NCBI GenBank assembly: GCA_964605795.1
Contig: CAZSDZ010000003.1
Span: 1-64,000, forward strand
Direction: 5' to 3'
Origin: JAFGOM01 sp964605795
Lineage (GTDB): Archaea > Halobacteriota > Methanomicrobia > Methanomicrobiales > Methanospirillaceae
Length of the DNA stretch: 64,000 nt
The first letter of the stretch is position 1, and each line of letters begins with the position of its first letter. Of the stretch, positions 55,095 to 64,000 are shown piece by piece. The position numbers and the translations under genes are program-made. The notes under the pieces are model-generated. The model was not told the DNA's origin and did no database searches. It worked only from the letters and a program-made list of their open reading frames with translations.

Positions 55095-55655
55095 ATGAAC
55101 AAAGATCCATTTTATGATGTACTATCTCTCATCTGTGTAGTCTTTCTCATCTCTGTCATTACCGTATCAGGTGATGGAAATACGACTATCCGGGAAGAAG
55201 AGTATGCATGCAATACCACTGATACGAATCAGACGTGTAATCAGTCATTTTATAACTGTTCGGTATCAGAACAGACAGATGGGTATCCCCTATCTGGTAT
55301 ACCTGAGACAGAAACAGAGGATACCAGTCCGGATTTAGGAGACAGGAGAGATGAAGGAAAGTCTGATGCAATTTCCTCTGAAAACTCCCGGGAACCAGAA
55401 GAGAATAACGAGATAGATCCCGGGTCTGACAAGGATGAAATCTCACAATCTCCTCCTGCCCGGTCAGAGAAGAGTTCAGGTTATGATTTTATTGCCATGA
55501 GTGAACAGAATACAGCAATGGCTCAGAAAAACCAGGATAATGCCTATTCATCTCTCCGGTCCTCTCTTCGAGGAAGAACCTCCAGTATCGGAATTAATAT
55601 CTTTGATGCACCACGGCCAGTCAAATTACCGGCAGGATGGGGTTGTGGAGGGTAA
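55095..55655 (+). CDS. Secreted protein of unknown function
   Basis: The 186 residues have an N-terminal hydrophobic signal (VLSLICVVFLISVITVSG), then an Asn/Cys-rich part (ACNTTDTNQTCNQSFYNCS) and a long acidic, Glu/Asp/Ser-rich disordered middle (about 70-135). The end is VKLPAGWGCGG. The N-T/S sites could be glycosylated. Function not recognisable. Confidence 0.6.
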   Translation: MNKDPFYDVLSLICVVFLISVITVSGDGNTTIREEEYACNTTDTNQTCNQSFYNCSVSEQTDGYPLSGIPETETEDTSPDLGDRRDEGKSDAISSENSREPEENNEIDPGSDKDEISQSPPARSEKSSGYDFIAMSEQNTAMAQKNQDNAYSSLRSSLRGRTSSIGINIFDAPRPVKLPAGWGCGG

Positions 55656-55670
55656 TTCCTGTTTTTCCTG

Positions 55671-56186
55671 TTATTCCGAGATCTCTTCCTGGTTTATTGG
55701 TGGTCGAAGGAGAACCAGACAAGCTGCAACGAGATCATGCAATCCCTGGTGTTTTTTTGTGTAAAGAATGCAGAAAAATCCACTTAAGAGCAGCAAAAAA
55801 GAGATCCATTTCGAGAAATGCCTGAGCGTTGCCCTGGTAAAGGTTATTCTCTCTCCTTTCAGGTCGGTGACGATGATGCGAAGGGTCATCTTCCCAAGAG
55901 TAGCCTGGTTCTGACTGGATTCAAGAGCCGCATAATAAAGCCATGGAATGAGTACAATCGTCACAAGAAAGGCTGTGACGACCGGCATAGGTACTATTGA
56001 TTGAATCACCACTCCGGATGAGTCAGTAACCGGCAGGTGGTGAATCATCTGGTTTATCATCCTGACTGCGAGAGAGAACTGGAGATATGCACCGACAATC
56101 AGGGCAAGGAGAATGAGAATCGTGATATCAATGAGGAATGCACCCGTTCTTCGCCAGAATGAAGCATACCTAAAATTCGTTTCCAT
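55671..56186 (-). CDS. RDD family membrane protein
   Basis: The 171-residue product from the ATG at 56186 has the RDD-domain pattern: FWRRTGAFLIDITILILLAL near the N-terminus, then LGKMTLRIIVTDLKGERITFTRATLRHF, and about three transmembrane helices. A GGTGAT ribosome-binding site lies 6 bases upstream. The family is of uncertain transport-related function. Confidence 0.78.
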   Translation of the reverse strand: METNFRYASFWRRTGAFLIDITILILLALIVGAYLQFSLAVRMINQMIHHLPVTDSSGVVIQSIVPMPVVTAFLVTIVLIPWLYYAALESSQNQATLGKMTLRIIVTDLKGERITFTRATLRHFSKWISFLLLLSGFFCILYTKKHQGLHDLVAACLVLLRPPINQEEISE

Positions 56187-56410
56187 CAGATCACCATCCG
56201 GAAACAATCGTGCAGAATATTGGGTATGATCCTGCTGTTTTGAGAGAATCGGAATTTATTCCTGCCCGGTAGCGAGTCCCACGGGATAAATATGGTATTG
56301 CATGCATCATATGCCTGTCATTATATACTCCCGAATAAAAAATGAATCTATCGGAATTTTCTCTGAATTCTTTCTGTGTATTTCTCATTCCGAGCTTTCA
56401 ATCCGATAAA

Positions 56411-57579
56411 TTATGAGGCTGTCTCTCTTGCATCAGCCATTCGTATCACGAGGACAGTAAGCAGAATAATTGCACAGAGTATCACAAGGATAACTATTCC
56501 GTGGAAGAGAAGGATTGTTCCTGAAGCAAGTTGTGCGACAATATGCAAAGGATTGTATGGTACTGAGACGATTCCCAGCATGATAATAACTGCTATCATC
56601 GAGAAGATGAACTGGGCTTTTGTCCGATCAGGATAATGAATCGCGATTATTGCTCCCATAAGAATGAGTACTGCTGATCCTGCGGTTACCAATATGAGAA
56701 TTTCTATGATATGAGAGATAAAGACACCGTTTAATAGCAGGAGTATAAGCCAGATTCCTGCCTGGGCGGGAACAAGAAGGAGGGTAACCAACAGTTTTCC
56801 GGCAATCAGTTCTCTCATGGTCACTGGGGTGGATCGTATGGTATCAAGAGTCTGTTGTTCATACTCTTCAGTGATAAGATCGATGATAAGGGCTGCTGAG
56901 ATAAAGGCAGGCATAAAAAGGAGCAGAGGAATCAGGACTCCGTATATAAACTCATAAAACCCTGTTTTGGAAGCGCCGGGAGGAAAGGTTACTGATACCG
57001 GGATATCGGATAGCCGTGAGATTCTTGNNNNNNNNNNTACTCTCTTGCAGATTTTTCTTTGTCAAAGACAAGAAACGCGGGGGATTGGACTTCGCCGCGC
57101 ACAGCAACGGATGAAGGGATTTTGGGGAAATACAATGTATCTCCTTCTTCAAGCAGAATATCTTTTAATTTCATCTCGATAAGAGCTGCCTGGATATCAT
57201 TTTTGAGTGTATACATCGTGACAGAAAAAGGTTCTTGTTCATCAGGATATCCTTTGGGTATATACAGCACGGCAGCCAGTTTTCGTTCCTTTAACAATGC
57301 AACGGCAGTGGAGAGGTCCATAGAAAAGGGGATTACCGTATTATCTGCATCCAGTTTATCGAGCACAGGGGAATCCTCTCCACAATAGCCGACCCGGTAG
57401 TACACCCTTCCGTAATCATCAAGGGAATCAGGATTATACATGGCAGTAAGTCCGACCATGAGAAATGATGAGAAGAGTGCGATGAAGAGCTGGAGGAGAA
57501 TGGCAAAGAGAATGGTCTTCTCCTGGGATATGCCTGAAAAATCTTTTCGTGCGATATTTAATACATGATTCAGATTCAT
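56411..57579 (-). CDS. ABC-2 type transporter permease, interrupted by an assembly gap
   Basis: The N-terminal part (57579 to 57038) begins MNLNHVLNIARKDFSGI with one membrane helix and a large extracytoplasmic loop (YNPDSLDDYGRVYYRVGYCG). The C-terminal part (to 56411) has five hydrophobic segments (for example LLLFMPAFISAALIIDLITE). The two halves are in different frames across 57028-57037. On the C-terminal side the frame reads back through FPPGASKTGFYEFIYGVL up to the gap. The gene is therefore one intact permease whose gap length is misestimated: the true gap must be 2 modulo 3. It overlaps the second permease by 4 bp. Confidence 0.8.
57028..57037. other. Assembly gap of 10 N
   Basis: Ten undetermined bases lie within the first ABC permease gene. 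The frame difference on its two sides means the real length is not 10. Confidence 0.99.
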
Positions 57580-59399
57580 GCTAAAACCCCCCTGATAATG
57601 AGAGCATTATAGATACAATGTACCATGATGGCAAGGAAAAGTCCCGGGATGTATCCTTTATTTCCATATCGTTTTATCGCGACTGCGACACAAAAAATTC
57701 CCATGGTATGGAGAAGAAACGGGGACCAGAGTGCGGTTGCACTCTGGAATAACAGAGATCCAAAAATTGATGACGTAATCTGGGACAGGGTAATAAAGAG
57801 CAGAAGTTTCTCACCAATAAGAAAACCAAGACCAATCAGGATAGATGCAATGGCAACACCCGGCCAGGAAAGACCGTTTGGGCTGTGATTAAAGAGTGCC
57901 ATGAGTCCGAGACTCTTAACTATCTCCTCTGTTGCTGCAGCCAGAACCAGGATGGCAACAAGGGAGAAGGGCATGGGAAGGTTGAAAAACAGCACGAGAT
58001 ACATCATCTGTGCCATAAATACGAACGGAATCGAGAGGATGGTAAGGAAAAAAACCGACCCCCATGGATGGGTTGGATGGATAGCTGCCGTTATAAGATC
58101 CAGAATCTTTGAAACGAGTTTTTTCTGAGAAAAGAGATGTTCCTCGGTGAAATTGACGACACTCAGATAAAACATGACCCCGCTTGTCAGGTAAAAAAGT
58201 GCAGTAGAGTACAGGTAATCCATTGCAGAGTAGCCGGTTCCCTGAATATCCATAACAATAAGGGTTACTGGTGAGAGCAGGCTTATGACATGAATATTTG
58301 CAAAAATACTGGGGAAGAAGAGATATGCGGTTGCGATTGTTGAGAAGAATATCGATATAAATGATAATTCCCGGAAACTCCGTGATATCATCCCGATAAG
58401 GAGTGCAGAACCTAAAAAAAAGAGAATAATTGGAATGAGAGGCAGCAATGCAGTTATTTTCCCCCCGGTAAGAACCAGAAGAACAGAAGAGATTGCGAGC
58501 ATTCCGATGGCATACGGTAATGATTTCCCGATGATAATGGTAATTTGCAAAACGGGTGCTGCAATGAGTGGTTCTCCCTGTCGAAGTGTCCTCTCATGCA
58601 TAACCGACATCATCAGGAACTGGGAGGTGAAATAAAGGGGGAAGATAAAGACAAAGATAAAGATAATCGTATCAAATGGAAGCGGGGGGGAGAGCATTGC
58701 TGGTGTCTGGTATGGATATGACTCCTCTGCATAATCAGCAGAGAGGAGGTCACTGTATCGTGAAAGGGTTGAATCACTGGTATCTGAAGCCAGTATTGTC
58801 TCTCTGACCTTTTCGGGGGAGAGGTCAGGGGTACTCTCCGGCGGTGTTATCGGTATTACTTCCTGCTCCGGCCTCGGGTATCCTCTTGGCCTTGGTTGAT
58901 TAAATCCGATCCGCTGACCACTCTCGGTTGCTGCAAAATCCAGTTGACTGGTGATATATTCATTGGAAATCCACACCGGATAGGCAGCGAAGATATCTTC
59001 CTGGTTGCTATAAACCGATGCCTGGTATCGTTCATAGGTGCGATATAATGCCTGTGCTGCGGCTCTTCCCTTGTCTGTTTCGTCTGGAAAAACCACTCCA
59101 TCAGCGATGATAAGATCTAGTTCATATGACGCAGGCGGGGAATAGGATTCACTCTCCGGAATCTGGTAGAGAACAAACCTGGCATCTCCGCCAGAAACAG
59201 GAATATACGCATTGCTGGTAAGCCCGATGTCATATAACCCGTCCTGCAGGTGGATACCACTTCTGGCTGCATATCCGCTTACCAGAAGCAGTATGACCAG
59301 TAATACTATTGCAGCCGGGAGCATCCCCCGGTTCATGGTAGTAAAGAAGCGCCGGATCTCCCACCATGCAATGGTGCATACCTGTGCAACCGTTCCCAT
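57576..59399 (-). CDS. ABC permease with C-terminal PrsW-like glutamic protease domain
   Basis: The 607-residue protein has an ABC-2 type N-terminus (one helix at about 20-42, a long external loop to about 240, then six helices to about 430). A second membrane block (about 440-605) resembles the PrsW/CPBP intramembrane protease group: VAILVLAAATEEIVKSLGLM with EExxK, GLGFLIGEKLLLF, LLHTMGIF, and a late His/Asn pair in HCIYNA. The protease residues look kept. Co-translated with the other permease; the ATPase gene is divergent. Substrate unknown. Confidence 0.8.
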   Translation of the reverse strand: MGTVAQVCTIAWWEIRRFFTTMNRGMLPAAIVLLVILLLVSGYAARSGIHLQDGLYDIGLTSNAYIPVSGGDARFVLYQIPESESYSPPASYELDLIIADGVVFPDETDKGRAAAQALYRTYERYQASVYSNQEDIFAAYPVWISNEYITSQLDFAATESGQRIGFNQPRPRGYPRPEQEVIPITPPESTPDLSPEKVRETILASDTSDSTLSRYSDLLSADYAEESYPYQTPAMLSPPLPFDTIIFIFVFIFPLYFTSQFLMMSVMHERTLRQGEPLIAAPVLQITIIIGKSLPYAIGMLAISSVLLVLTGGKITALLPLIPIILFFLGSALLIGMISRSFRELSFISIFFSTIATAYLFFPSIFANIHVISLLSPVTLIVMDIQGTGYSAMDYLYSTALFYLTSGVMFYLSVVNFTEEHLFSQKKLVSKILDLITAAIHPTHPWGSVFFLTILSIPFVFMAQMMYLVLFFNLPMPFSLVAILVLAAATEEIVKSLGLMALFNHSPNGLSWPGVAIASILIGLGFLIGEKLLLFITLSQITSSIFGSLLFQSATALWSPFLLHTMGIFCVAVAIKRYGNKGYIPGLFLAIMVHCIYNALIIRGVLA

Positions 59400-59505
59400 C
59401 TGTGTTTGTATATCGTCTCTTACACTATATCATTGCACGGATTGGGAGATTCATCCTCTCGTATGACCCCAAGTGTTATTGGCTGGTAATGCATGGATAT
59501 TACTG

Positions 59506-60387
59506 ATGATAGATGTCTATCAGCTGACAAAGCGGTATGGTGCGTTATCTGCACTGGATAATGTCTCTTTTTCCCTGCAGCCAGGGACAATATGTGGTAT
59601 TATCGGGCATAACGGGGCAGGAAAGACCACACTTCTCAAGATTCTTGCCGGTCTTGTCACCCCGACATCAGGGCAGGTCAGCATGAATGGAATACCGATT
59701 CAGGAAGATCCCGTCAGAATAAAATCCCATATCGGCTATCTCCCGGAAGAGTCCCGGTTATATGAAGCGATGACGGTTCCAGATTATCTCTCTTTTTTTG
59801 GGAGATTATATGGATTATCAGGGGATACTATACAGAAAAGAGAGAATGAACTCCTCTCCTCATTGTCACTGGATCATGGTGGAAAACAGATTGGGAACCT
59901 GTCAAAGGGGATGAAGCGGAAAGTAGCCCTCGCACGATCGCTCATTCATGATCCTTCAATTCTTATTTATGATGAAGCAACCTCCGGTCTCGACCCGATG
60001 ACATCACGGTTTATTACCGGGTACCTGGAGGATCTGGGGAGTTCTGGTAAGACCATTATACTCAGTGCCCACAATCTTTTCCAGGTTGAACGTATCTGTA
60101 ATCTGGTTATCATCCTGAAACAGGGGAAGATTGTTGAGATGGGAAATATGGATGAGTTGCGGGAACGGTTTGGTACGGTAACCTATGGTATCTTCTTTAC
60201 AGAACCGGCAGATGGTCTCCCGGAAAAAGCAACCCGCCTTGCTGACGGACTCTACCGGTTGGAAATAGTATCGATTGATGAGTTAAACAAAGTCACCAGT
60301 ACACTTACCCGGTCTGGTAGTGAGATAAAGCGAATAGAATCGGTATACCCGACCCTGGAAGAGATGCTTGTAACCGTCGGTAAATAA
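59506..60387 (+). CDS. ABC transporter ATP-binding subunit
   Basis: The 293-residue subunit (from ATG 59506) energises the two permeases encoded divergently. Walker A GHNGAGKTTLL (about 35-45), signature NLSKGMKRKVALARSL (about 132-147) and Walker B ILIYDEATSGLDP (about 154-166) are intact, and a switch histidine lies in SAHNLFQVERI. The C-terminal 80 residues form a small extra domain common in NatA/CcmA-like exporters. A longer frame starts at 59473. Confidence 0.9.
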   Translation: MIDVYQLTKRYGALSALDNVSFSLQPGTICGIIGHNGAGKTTLLKILAGLVTPTSGQVSMNGIPIQEDPVRIKSHIGYLPEESRLYEAMTVPDYLSFFGRLYGLSGDTIQKRENELLSSLSLDHGGKQIGNLSKGMKRKVALARSLIHDPSILIYDEATSGLDPMTSRFITGYLEDLGSSGKTIILSAHNLFQVERICNLVIILKQGKIVEMGNMDELRERFGTVTYGIFFTEPADGLPEKATRLADGLYRLEIVSIDELNKVTSTLTRSGSEIKRIESVYPTLEEMLVTVGK

Positions 60388-60424
60388 TGAAACGATCTGA
60401 GTGAAGGAAAAAAATAGATTGAAT

Positions 60425-61342
60425 TTAAGATTTCTGGTAATGGGTCATGGCCGTTTCCACATCGGCATTTTCAACGGTTATCGCATATATGGCATTACAC
60501 ATCCGGATAGCTTCATCAAGAGGTTTCTGGTGAATATTTCTTCCTGTCGCATTCCCAGAACATCCCCCGATGTGAATCTGGTCATATAACTGCACAAGGA
60601 ATGCCTTTCCATCAACACTTGATCCCCCGGCACATACCACGCGTGTTCGGCCTGCAGCCTGGGTTGCTTCTTTGAGTAGTTCAGATGAAGAGAATCCTTC
60701 TTTTTTGGGCGGATTTACCTTGACAAAATCAGAACCGAGCGTTGCAGCAACACCGGCAGCCCCGGCAATCAGGTGGGGATCTTTCTCATCAGTTACTGCC
60801 GCTCCTCTGGGGTAGATCCAGAGAACAGTGATCAGCCCATGCTGATGAGCTTCCCATATTGATTCGGCAGCTTCACGAATCATAATATGTTCATACTCGG
60901 ATCCCAGGTAGATGGTATATCCAATCCCTGCAATACAAAGATTACTCTGTTCTTTAAATTTGACAACCTGGTCAACCGTGGTGATCCGGCAGGAGAGGGG
61001 ATCTTTTTGTTTTGTCTTTACCAGGTGCGTTTTTGAGTTCAACTTGACAAGATAGGCAACACTGGGAAAATCAGCTCCGTAGGCTGCAATCAATCCCAGT
61101 TGGGTGGCAAAACAACCGATCCGCGCTCCTGATGCAATTGAAAAGAGATGTATCGGATCATTGTCATCCTTATGAATGCCATCCCCGAAAAAGTCATCGT
61201 TTAAGTGTTCAATCTTCTGATCACCGGCAAAAAGCATGAGACGCCCGGTATTATGGGTAATTCGAGCGAAATTTGAGAGGTATGCTTCAGATGCTCCTTT
61301 TGGAACATCAATGGGAACCCGTATGGATGGTAGTGCACTCAT
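60425..61342 (-). CDS. Class I aldolase, DeoC/FbaB-like (fructose-bisphosphate aldolase type)
   Basis: Cleaves or forms a C-C bond through a lysine Schiff base; the archaeal relatives are fructose-1,6-bisphosphate aldolases. The 305-residue TIM barrel has FAGDQKIEHL, YLVKLNSKTHL and the Schiff-base candidate in SDFVKVNPP (about 207-215). The late phosphate loops are VCAGGSSVDG and GGCSGNATGRNIHQ. A longer relative of this family makes a shikimate precursor in methanogens, so the exact substrate is not fixed by sequence. Confidence 0.82.
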   Translation of the reverse strand: MSALPSIRVPIDVPKGASEAYLSNFARITHNTGRLMLFAGDQKIEHLNDDFFGDGIHKDDNDPIHLFSIASGARIGCFATQLGLIAAYGADFPSVAYLVKLNSKTHLVKTKQKDPLSCRITTVDQVVKFKEQSNLCIAGIGYTIYLGSEYEHIMIREAAESIWEAHQHGLITVLWIYPRGAAVTDEKDPHLIAGAAGVAATLGSDFVKVNPPKKEGFSSSELLKEATQAAGRTRVVCAGGSSVDGKAFLVQLYDQIHIGGCSGNATGRNIHQKPLDEAIRMCNAIYAITVENADVETAMTHYQKS

Positions 61343-61461
61343 ACGGTTTAATCACACTTTAAAAATTTAAGGGTTTACTTTTGGGGCACACGATCTGATA
61401 CCTGAATGAGTTTTATCTTCAGAGTAACCGCTCAAAAAGAAGGTTTTTGGGACTATACTCC

Positions 61462-61704
61462 TTACCGTACCTGGATAATCTTTTCTTCGTTATTTTTCAG
61501 CCGCGTACGAAGCCAGGCCAGGGCATCTGCCTGGTTCTTAAATGCAGCGATACCGATGGGTTCTCCATTGGCAATAAATGCCTTGAGGATTACCTTCTCG
61601 ACATATATTCGTCCCTTTCTCTCTTTTTTTATCTCAAGAATTTGAAATCGTTCGATATAATCAAGGTTAATAATATCTGTGCCGGTATCGAGCCATTTTG
61701 GCAT
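61462..61704 (-). CDS. Small protein of unknown function
   Basis: An 80-residue soluble protein whose C-terminal half reads like a small strand-helix domain (GIAAFKNQADALAWLRTRLKN). Start MPKWLDTGTD is the first ATG. It is basic and has no cysteine cluster. No family known to me. Confidence 0.55.
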   Translation of the reverse strand: MPKWLDTGTDIINLDYIERFQILEIKKERKGRIYVEKVILKAFIANGEPIGIAAFKNQADALAWLRTRLKNNEEKIIQVR

Positions 61705-61849
61705 AATAATCTATACTGTATGAGAAGGGGATTATCCTGACCGGAGAGGGTTTTTAAAAAGGCTACCCACACCCTGATTGAGGATCGGTCCTCTGATAAC
61801 GATACCTGGTGATGGTTCTGATATGCTAAACCGAACAGGTATCCCCGAT

Positions 61850-62170
61850 TTATTCTTTTTTCTTTTTAGATAATGATTTTTCTGTGAATGAAACGACATC
61901 TGATATCAGTTTATCAATTAAAGAACCTGTCTTTTCTATCGTCTTCTCCACGTGTTTATGCCCTTCCTTTGTGGTGATAATATCCCTGCTGATATCTAAA
62001 ACATCCTGCAGGGCATGTGACACCGATTCCTTTGCCGCCTGTATCCGGATGGTTATATCATCACCTGCTTTATTCTCTTCTGCTTTCTCTTCAGACAAAG
62101 CTGGTTCCTCTACTGCATCTGTTTCTTCAATCCATCTTCCATTCCTAAAGTGTCCCGTTGTATCTGCCAT
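61850..62170 (-). CDS. Small helical, charged protein of unknown function
   Basis: A 106-residue protein with an acidic N-terminal part (about 13-35, rich in Glu/Ala) and helical remainder (ESVSHALQDVLDISRDIITT), ending in a lysine-rich tail (SLSKKKKE). It has no membrane segment. Might be a nucleoid- or membrane-associated small protein; not recognised. Confidence 0.5.
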   Translation of the reverse strand: MADTTGHFRNGRWIEETDAVEEPALSEEKAEENKAGDDITIRIQAAKESVSHALQDVLDISRDIITTKEGHKHVEKTIEKTGSLIDKLISDVVSFTEKSLSKKKKE

Positions 62171-62430
62171 ATTTCTGTATGTATCATCAGCTCGGGAATA
62201 TCTAATTTGTTTCTGTTCTTTCGGTTCAAAAGTATCGTTAGGCGAGATATTGGATCCCTCAAAAAGGTGTCATGATTATTACCGATTATTATCTCAAGTA
62301 TCAGTCAATAATTCTTTATAATCGGTCGTGATGCATCTCTCCCCTATTCCTGCCTGAAAATGCGGTCAGATAACACAATATCTCCTGATGCAGGGAAAAA
62401 GATAGCAGACCCAAACCCCCATTTGCCTGT

Positions 62431-63516
62431 TCAGGAAAGATAGTCAAAGATACTCGTCTGGATCGACTGTTTTTGCACAAGTCCTGATAGCCGTACTCCG
62501 ATAAGCCTGACCTCGTATCCATTGTACAGTTCAGAAAAAATGTTCATTATTTCCGATTCTATCGTCTCGAGATCATCGGTCTCCCGTGGGATAGTAACAG
62601 CGCGGGTTTTCGTACAGAAATCAGAATCCCGAATCTTGACCGTTATCGTCTTACAGAGGAGATGGGAATCAACGAGGGTATGATGTACCGATATCGCGAG
62701 ATGATGAAGGGTTTCTCTGATACCTATCAGATCATCGGTATCATACAGAAAGGTTGTCTCCCTTCCGATGCTTCTTCTGGGTTGTGCGACGCGGATACCG
62801 GTAGTATCCAGACCAAGGGCGATATGATGCATCGTTATACCCCAGTTTCCTGCTATCGATGCAAGGGTGAAGAGATCGGTTCTCCCCAGATCCCCAATAG
62901 TTTTTATACCTGCTTCTTTCAGAAGGGAAAACCGGTGTTTCCCGATTCCGGGAATGGCAAAAACCGGCAGATCTTCTAAAAATGAAAGGAGGTCTCCCGG
63001 TGTAATGACAGTTAATCCGTCAGGTTTATCAAAATCAGAGGCCATCTTGGCATAATATCTGGATGGTGCAATCCCGATGGAACACAATAATCCCTCCTTC
63101 TCTCGTATCTCTCGTTTTATCTCTTGTGCAAGGCTCTGTGATGAAATGTAGGTGCCCCTATGAGAGATATCCAGAAATGCTTCATCAATACTTACTTGTT
63201 CAAATGGATACGAATATTGTTTGAGTATGGTCATTATTCTCTCTGACACAAGACGGTAGAGACTCATATTAACCGGAAGATAAACAGCCTGCGGGCAAAG
63301 CGGATATGCCTGTGATATCGGCATGCCTGAGTGTAATCCGAACTTTCGGGCCTCGTATGAGCAGGTACTGATAACCCCCCTGTTCAATCTCGGATCTGCA
63401 CCGATGACCACCGGTTTTCCATGCAGATCAGGATGATGTGCAATCTCAATGGATGCATAAAAACTATCCATGTCAACATGCATGATAATCTGGGTTTTCT
63501 GGTCATTTGGTACCAT
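62431..63516 (-). CDS. dinB: DNA polymerase IV (Y-family translesion polymerase)
   Basis: The 361-residue enzyme has the palm motifs MHVDMDSFYASIEI (about 12-25) and SIDEAFLDISH (about 109-119) with the catalytic acidic residues. IAPSRYYAKMASDFDKP follows, then a helix-hairpin-helix in FAIPGIGKHRFSLLKEAGIKTIGDL and the little-finger domain. The extreme C-terminus contains QTSIFDYLS, a PIP-box-like motif for PCNA binding. It bypasses DNA lesions. No SOS operator would be expected in archaea and none is seen. Confidence 0.93.
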   Translation of the reverse strand: MVPNDQKTQIIMHVDMDSFYASIEIAHHPDLHGKPVVIGADPRLNRGVISTCSYEARKFGLHSGMPISQAYPLCPQAVYLPVNMSLYRLVSERIMTILKQYSYPFEQVSIDEAFLDISHRGTYISSQSLAQEIKREIREKEGLLCSIGIAPSRYYAKMASDFDKPDGLTVITPGDLLSFLEDLPVFAIPGIGKHRFSLLKEAGIKTIGDLGRTDLFTLASIAGNWGITMHHIALGLDTTGIRVAQPRRSIGRETTFLYDTDDLIGIRETLHHLAISVHHTLVDSHLLCKTITVKIRDSDFCTKTRAVTIPRETDDLETIESEIMNIFSELYNGYEVRLIGVRLSGLVQKQSIQTSIFDYLS

Positions 63517-63926
63517 AGAATCGTAACCGGTGCATTATCTGCGAGTGGAAATAATTTTTGGTTGAAGACAGATTCGATTCAAACCTCATCAGTCTGAAAT
63601 TCCTTTATTGTATCAGGGAAATTGTCTGAATATACTCCTATTCTCTTTCGGTCATGATGCGGCATATAAGCCGGGAATAGTTCTTTACTCCCGGGTCAGG
63701 AATACTACCCAGGAACAGTCTGTAGTCCGTTTTTAAGGAAGTTGTCCTCCTGAACCAAGAAATCAATGCTACTGGTATCACCAGTTATTATTTTTTTTTA
63801 TGAACGGGGAATCGGAATCAGGTACGATGGTATCCTGTTCCACAATCCTTATCACCTTGTAATGGTGACACGTTCTTGGATTAATACCGATAGGGAAATG
63901 ATACCGTTATACAGGAAGGAGATGAT
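63517..63926. other. Intergenic region, nothing recognised
   Basis: About 410 bp upstream of dinB and of the right-edge gene. No gene, repeat or RNA was recognised. The last stretch before 63927 carries GGAAGGAGATGAT, a good ribosome-binding site. Confidence 0.5.
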
Positions 63927-64000
63927 ATGCACAACCTGATACCGCTCCGAAAGGAAGGATCGTTACCTGACTGCAATCCTTTACAGTGCCAGCAATGCCG
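63927..64000 (+). CDS. Start of a cysteine-rich protein, truncated by the window edge
   Basis: ATG 63927 follows AGGAAGGAGATGAT, a strong ribosome-binding site, and opens a frame to the window end (24 codons). The visible part starts MHNLIPLRKEG and reaches cysteines in DCNPLQCQQC, giving a Cx5CxxC spacing. Possibly a metal- or Fe-S-cluster protein of the kind seen twice elsewhere in the window. The family cannot be decided from this fragment. Confidence 0.45.
   Translation, partial: MHNLIPLRKEGSLPDCNPLQCQQC

Noticed and set aside
56989..57027. Apparent premature stop and frameshift in the first ABC permease
   Set aside because: The frame change coincides with the N tract, so it reflects an unknown gap length and not a pseudogene.
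1..64000. CRISPR arrays, insertion sequences and prophage
   Set aside because: I saw no regularly spaced repeats, no transposase or integrase-like protein and no phage structural gene.

Overview
The window looks like part of the chromosome of a methanogenic archaeon of the order Methanomicrobiales, most probably Methanospirillum or a close relative. This is an inference from gene content, not from a database comparison. The archaeal markers are the archaeal-type threonyl-tRNA synthetase, the archaeosine enzyme RaSEA, CobY, an FtsZ2-type FtsZ behind a short ribbon-helix-helix gene, DUF373 and Nre proteins, TATA-like boxes ahead of tRNA genes, and the methanogen osmolyte genes ablA/ablB. HypC and HypD point to NiFe hydrogenases. 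There are three tRNA genes (Thr-GGT, Arg-CCG, Ser-TGA), no rRNA, no CRISPR array and no insertion sequence. A 10-N assembly gap lies inside a permease gene at 57028-57037.

Layout. 1-5.3 kb: tRNA-Thr, an MscS channel divergent from hypD, tRNA-Arg, a secreted ComEC-like beta-lactamase-fold protein with an eroded active site, and a TPR protein. 5.7-10.9 kb: a six-PAS soluble histidine kinase overlapping a response regulator that ends in a PadR-like winged helix, then a small heat-shock protein. 11.3-15.5 kb: an overlapping GH57 / GT4 alpha-glucan pair and an MFS exporter. 15.5-18.0 kb: a B-family DNA polymerase with altered motif C and degenerate exonuclease, translationally coupled to a RadA-like protein without a P-loop. 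18.3-24.5 kb: a small conserved protein, a second PAS kinase, an Nre repair protein with a PCNA-binding motif, redox proteins, a Cys-cluster protein and a membrane-anchored HEPN-like protein. 24.7-31.5 kb: a CPA2 antiporter, the N-epsilon-acetyl-beta-lysine operon with a divergent third KamA-family gene, a motif-rich promoter region and an HTH-PAS regulator, suggesting a salt-response locus.

32.3-43.6 kb: an RMD1-like membrane protein, a K+-dependent membrane pyrophosphatase, MarC, hypC, a second Cys-cluster protein, secreted proteins, tRNA-Ser and RaSEA. 43.6-46.7 kb: a LOR/SDH (nickel-pincer ornithine cyclodeaminase-type) protein, then cobY and cobD of cobamide synthesis. 46.7-50.8 kb: the cell-division block cdrS-like / ftsZ2, preceded by two perfect palindromes, followed by a coiled-coil protein and a DUF373 membrane protein. 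50.8-64 kb: a DUF262 protein with degenerate HNH tail, ThrRS, small zinc-ribbon and unknown proteins, an RDD protein, an ABC export system whose second permease ends in a PrsW-like protease domain, a class I aldolase, two small unknown proteins, DNA polymerase IV with a PCNA-binding tail, and the first codons of a cysteine-rich protein at the right edge.

The strongest candidates for something under-described are the degenerate PolB/RadA-like pair, the palindromic control region of the cdrS-ftsZ2 operon, the KamA paralogue that has lost the lysine-recognising aspartates, and the permease-PrsW fusion.
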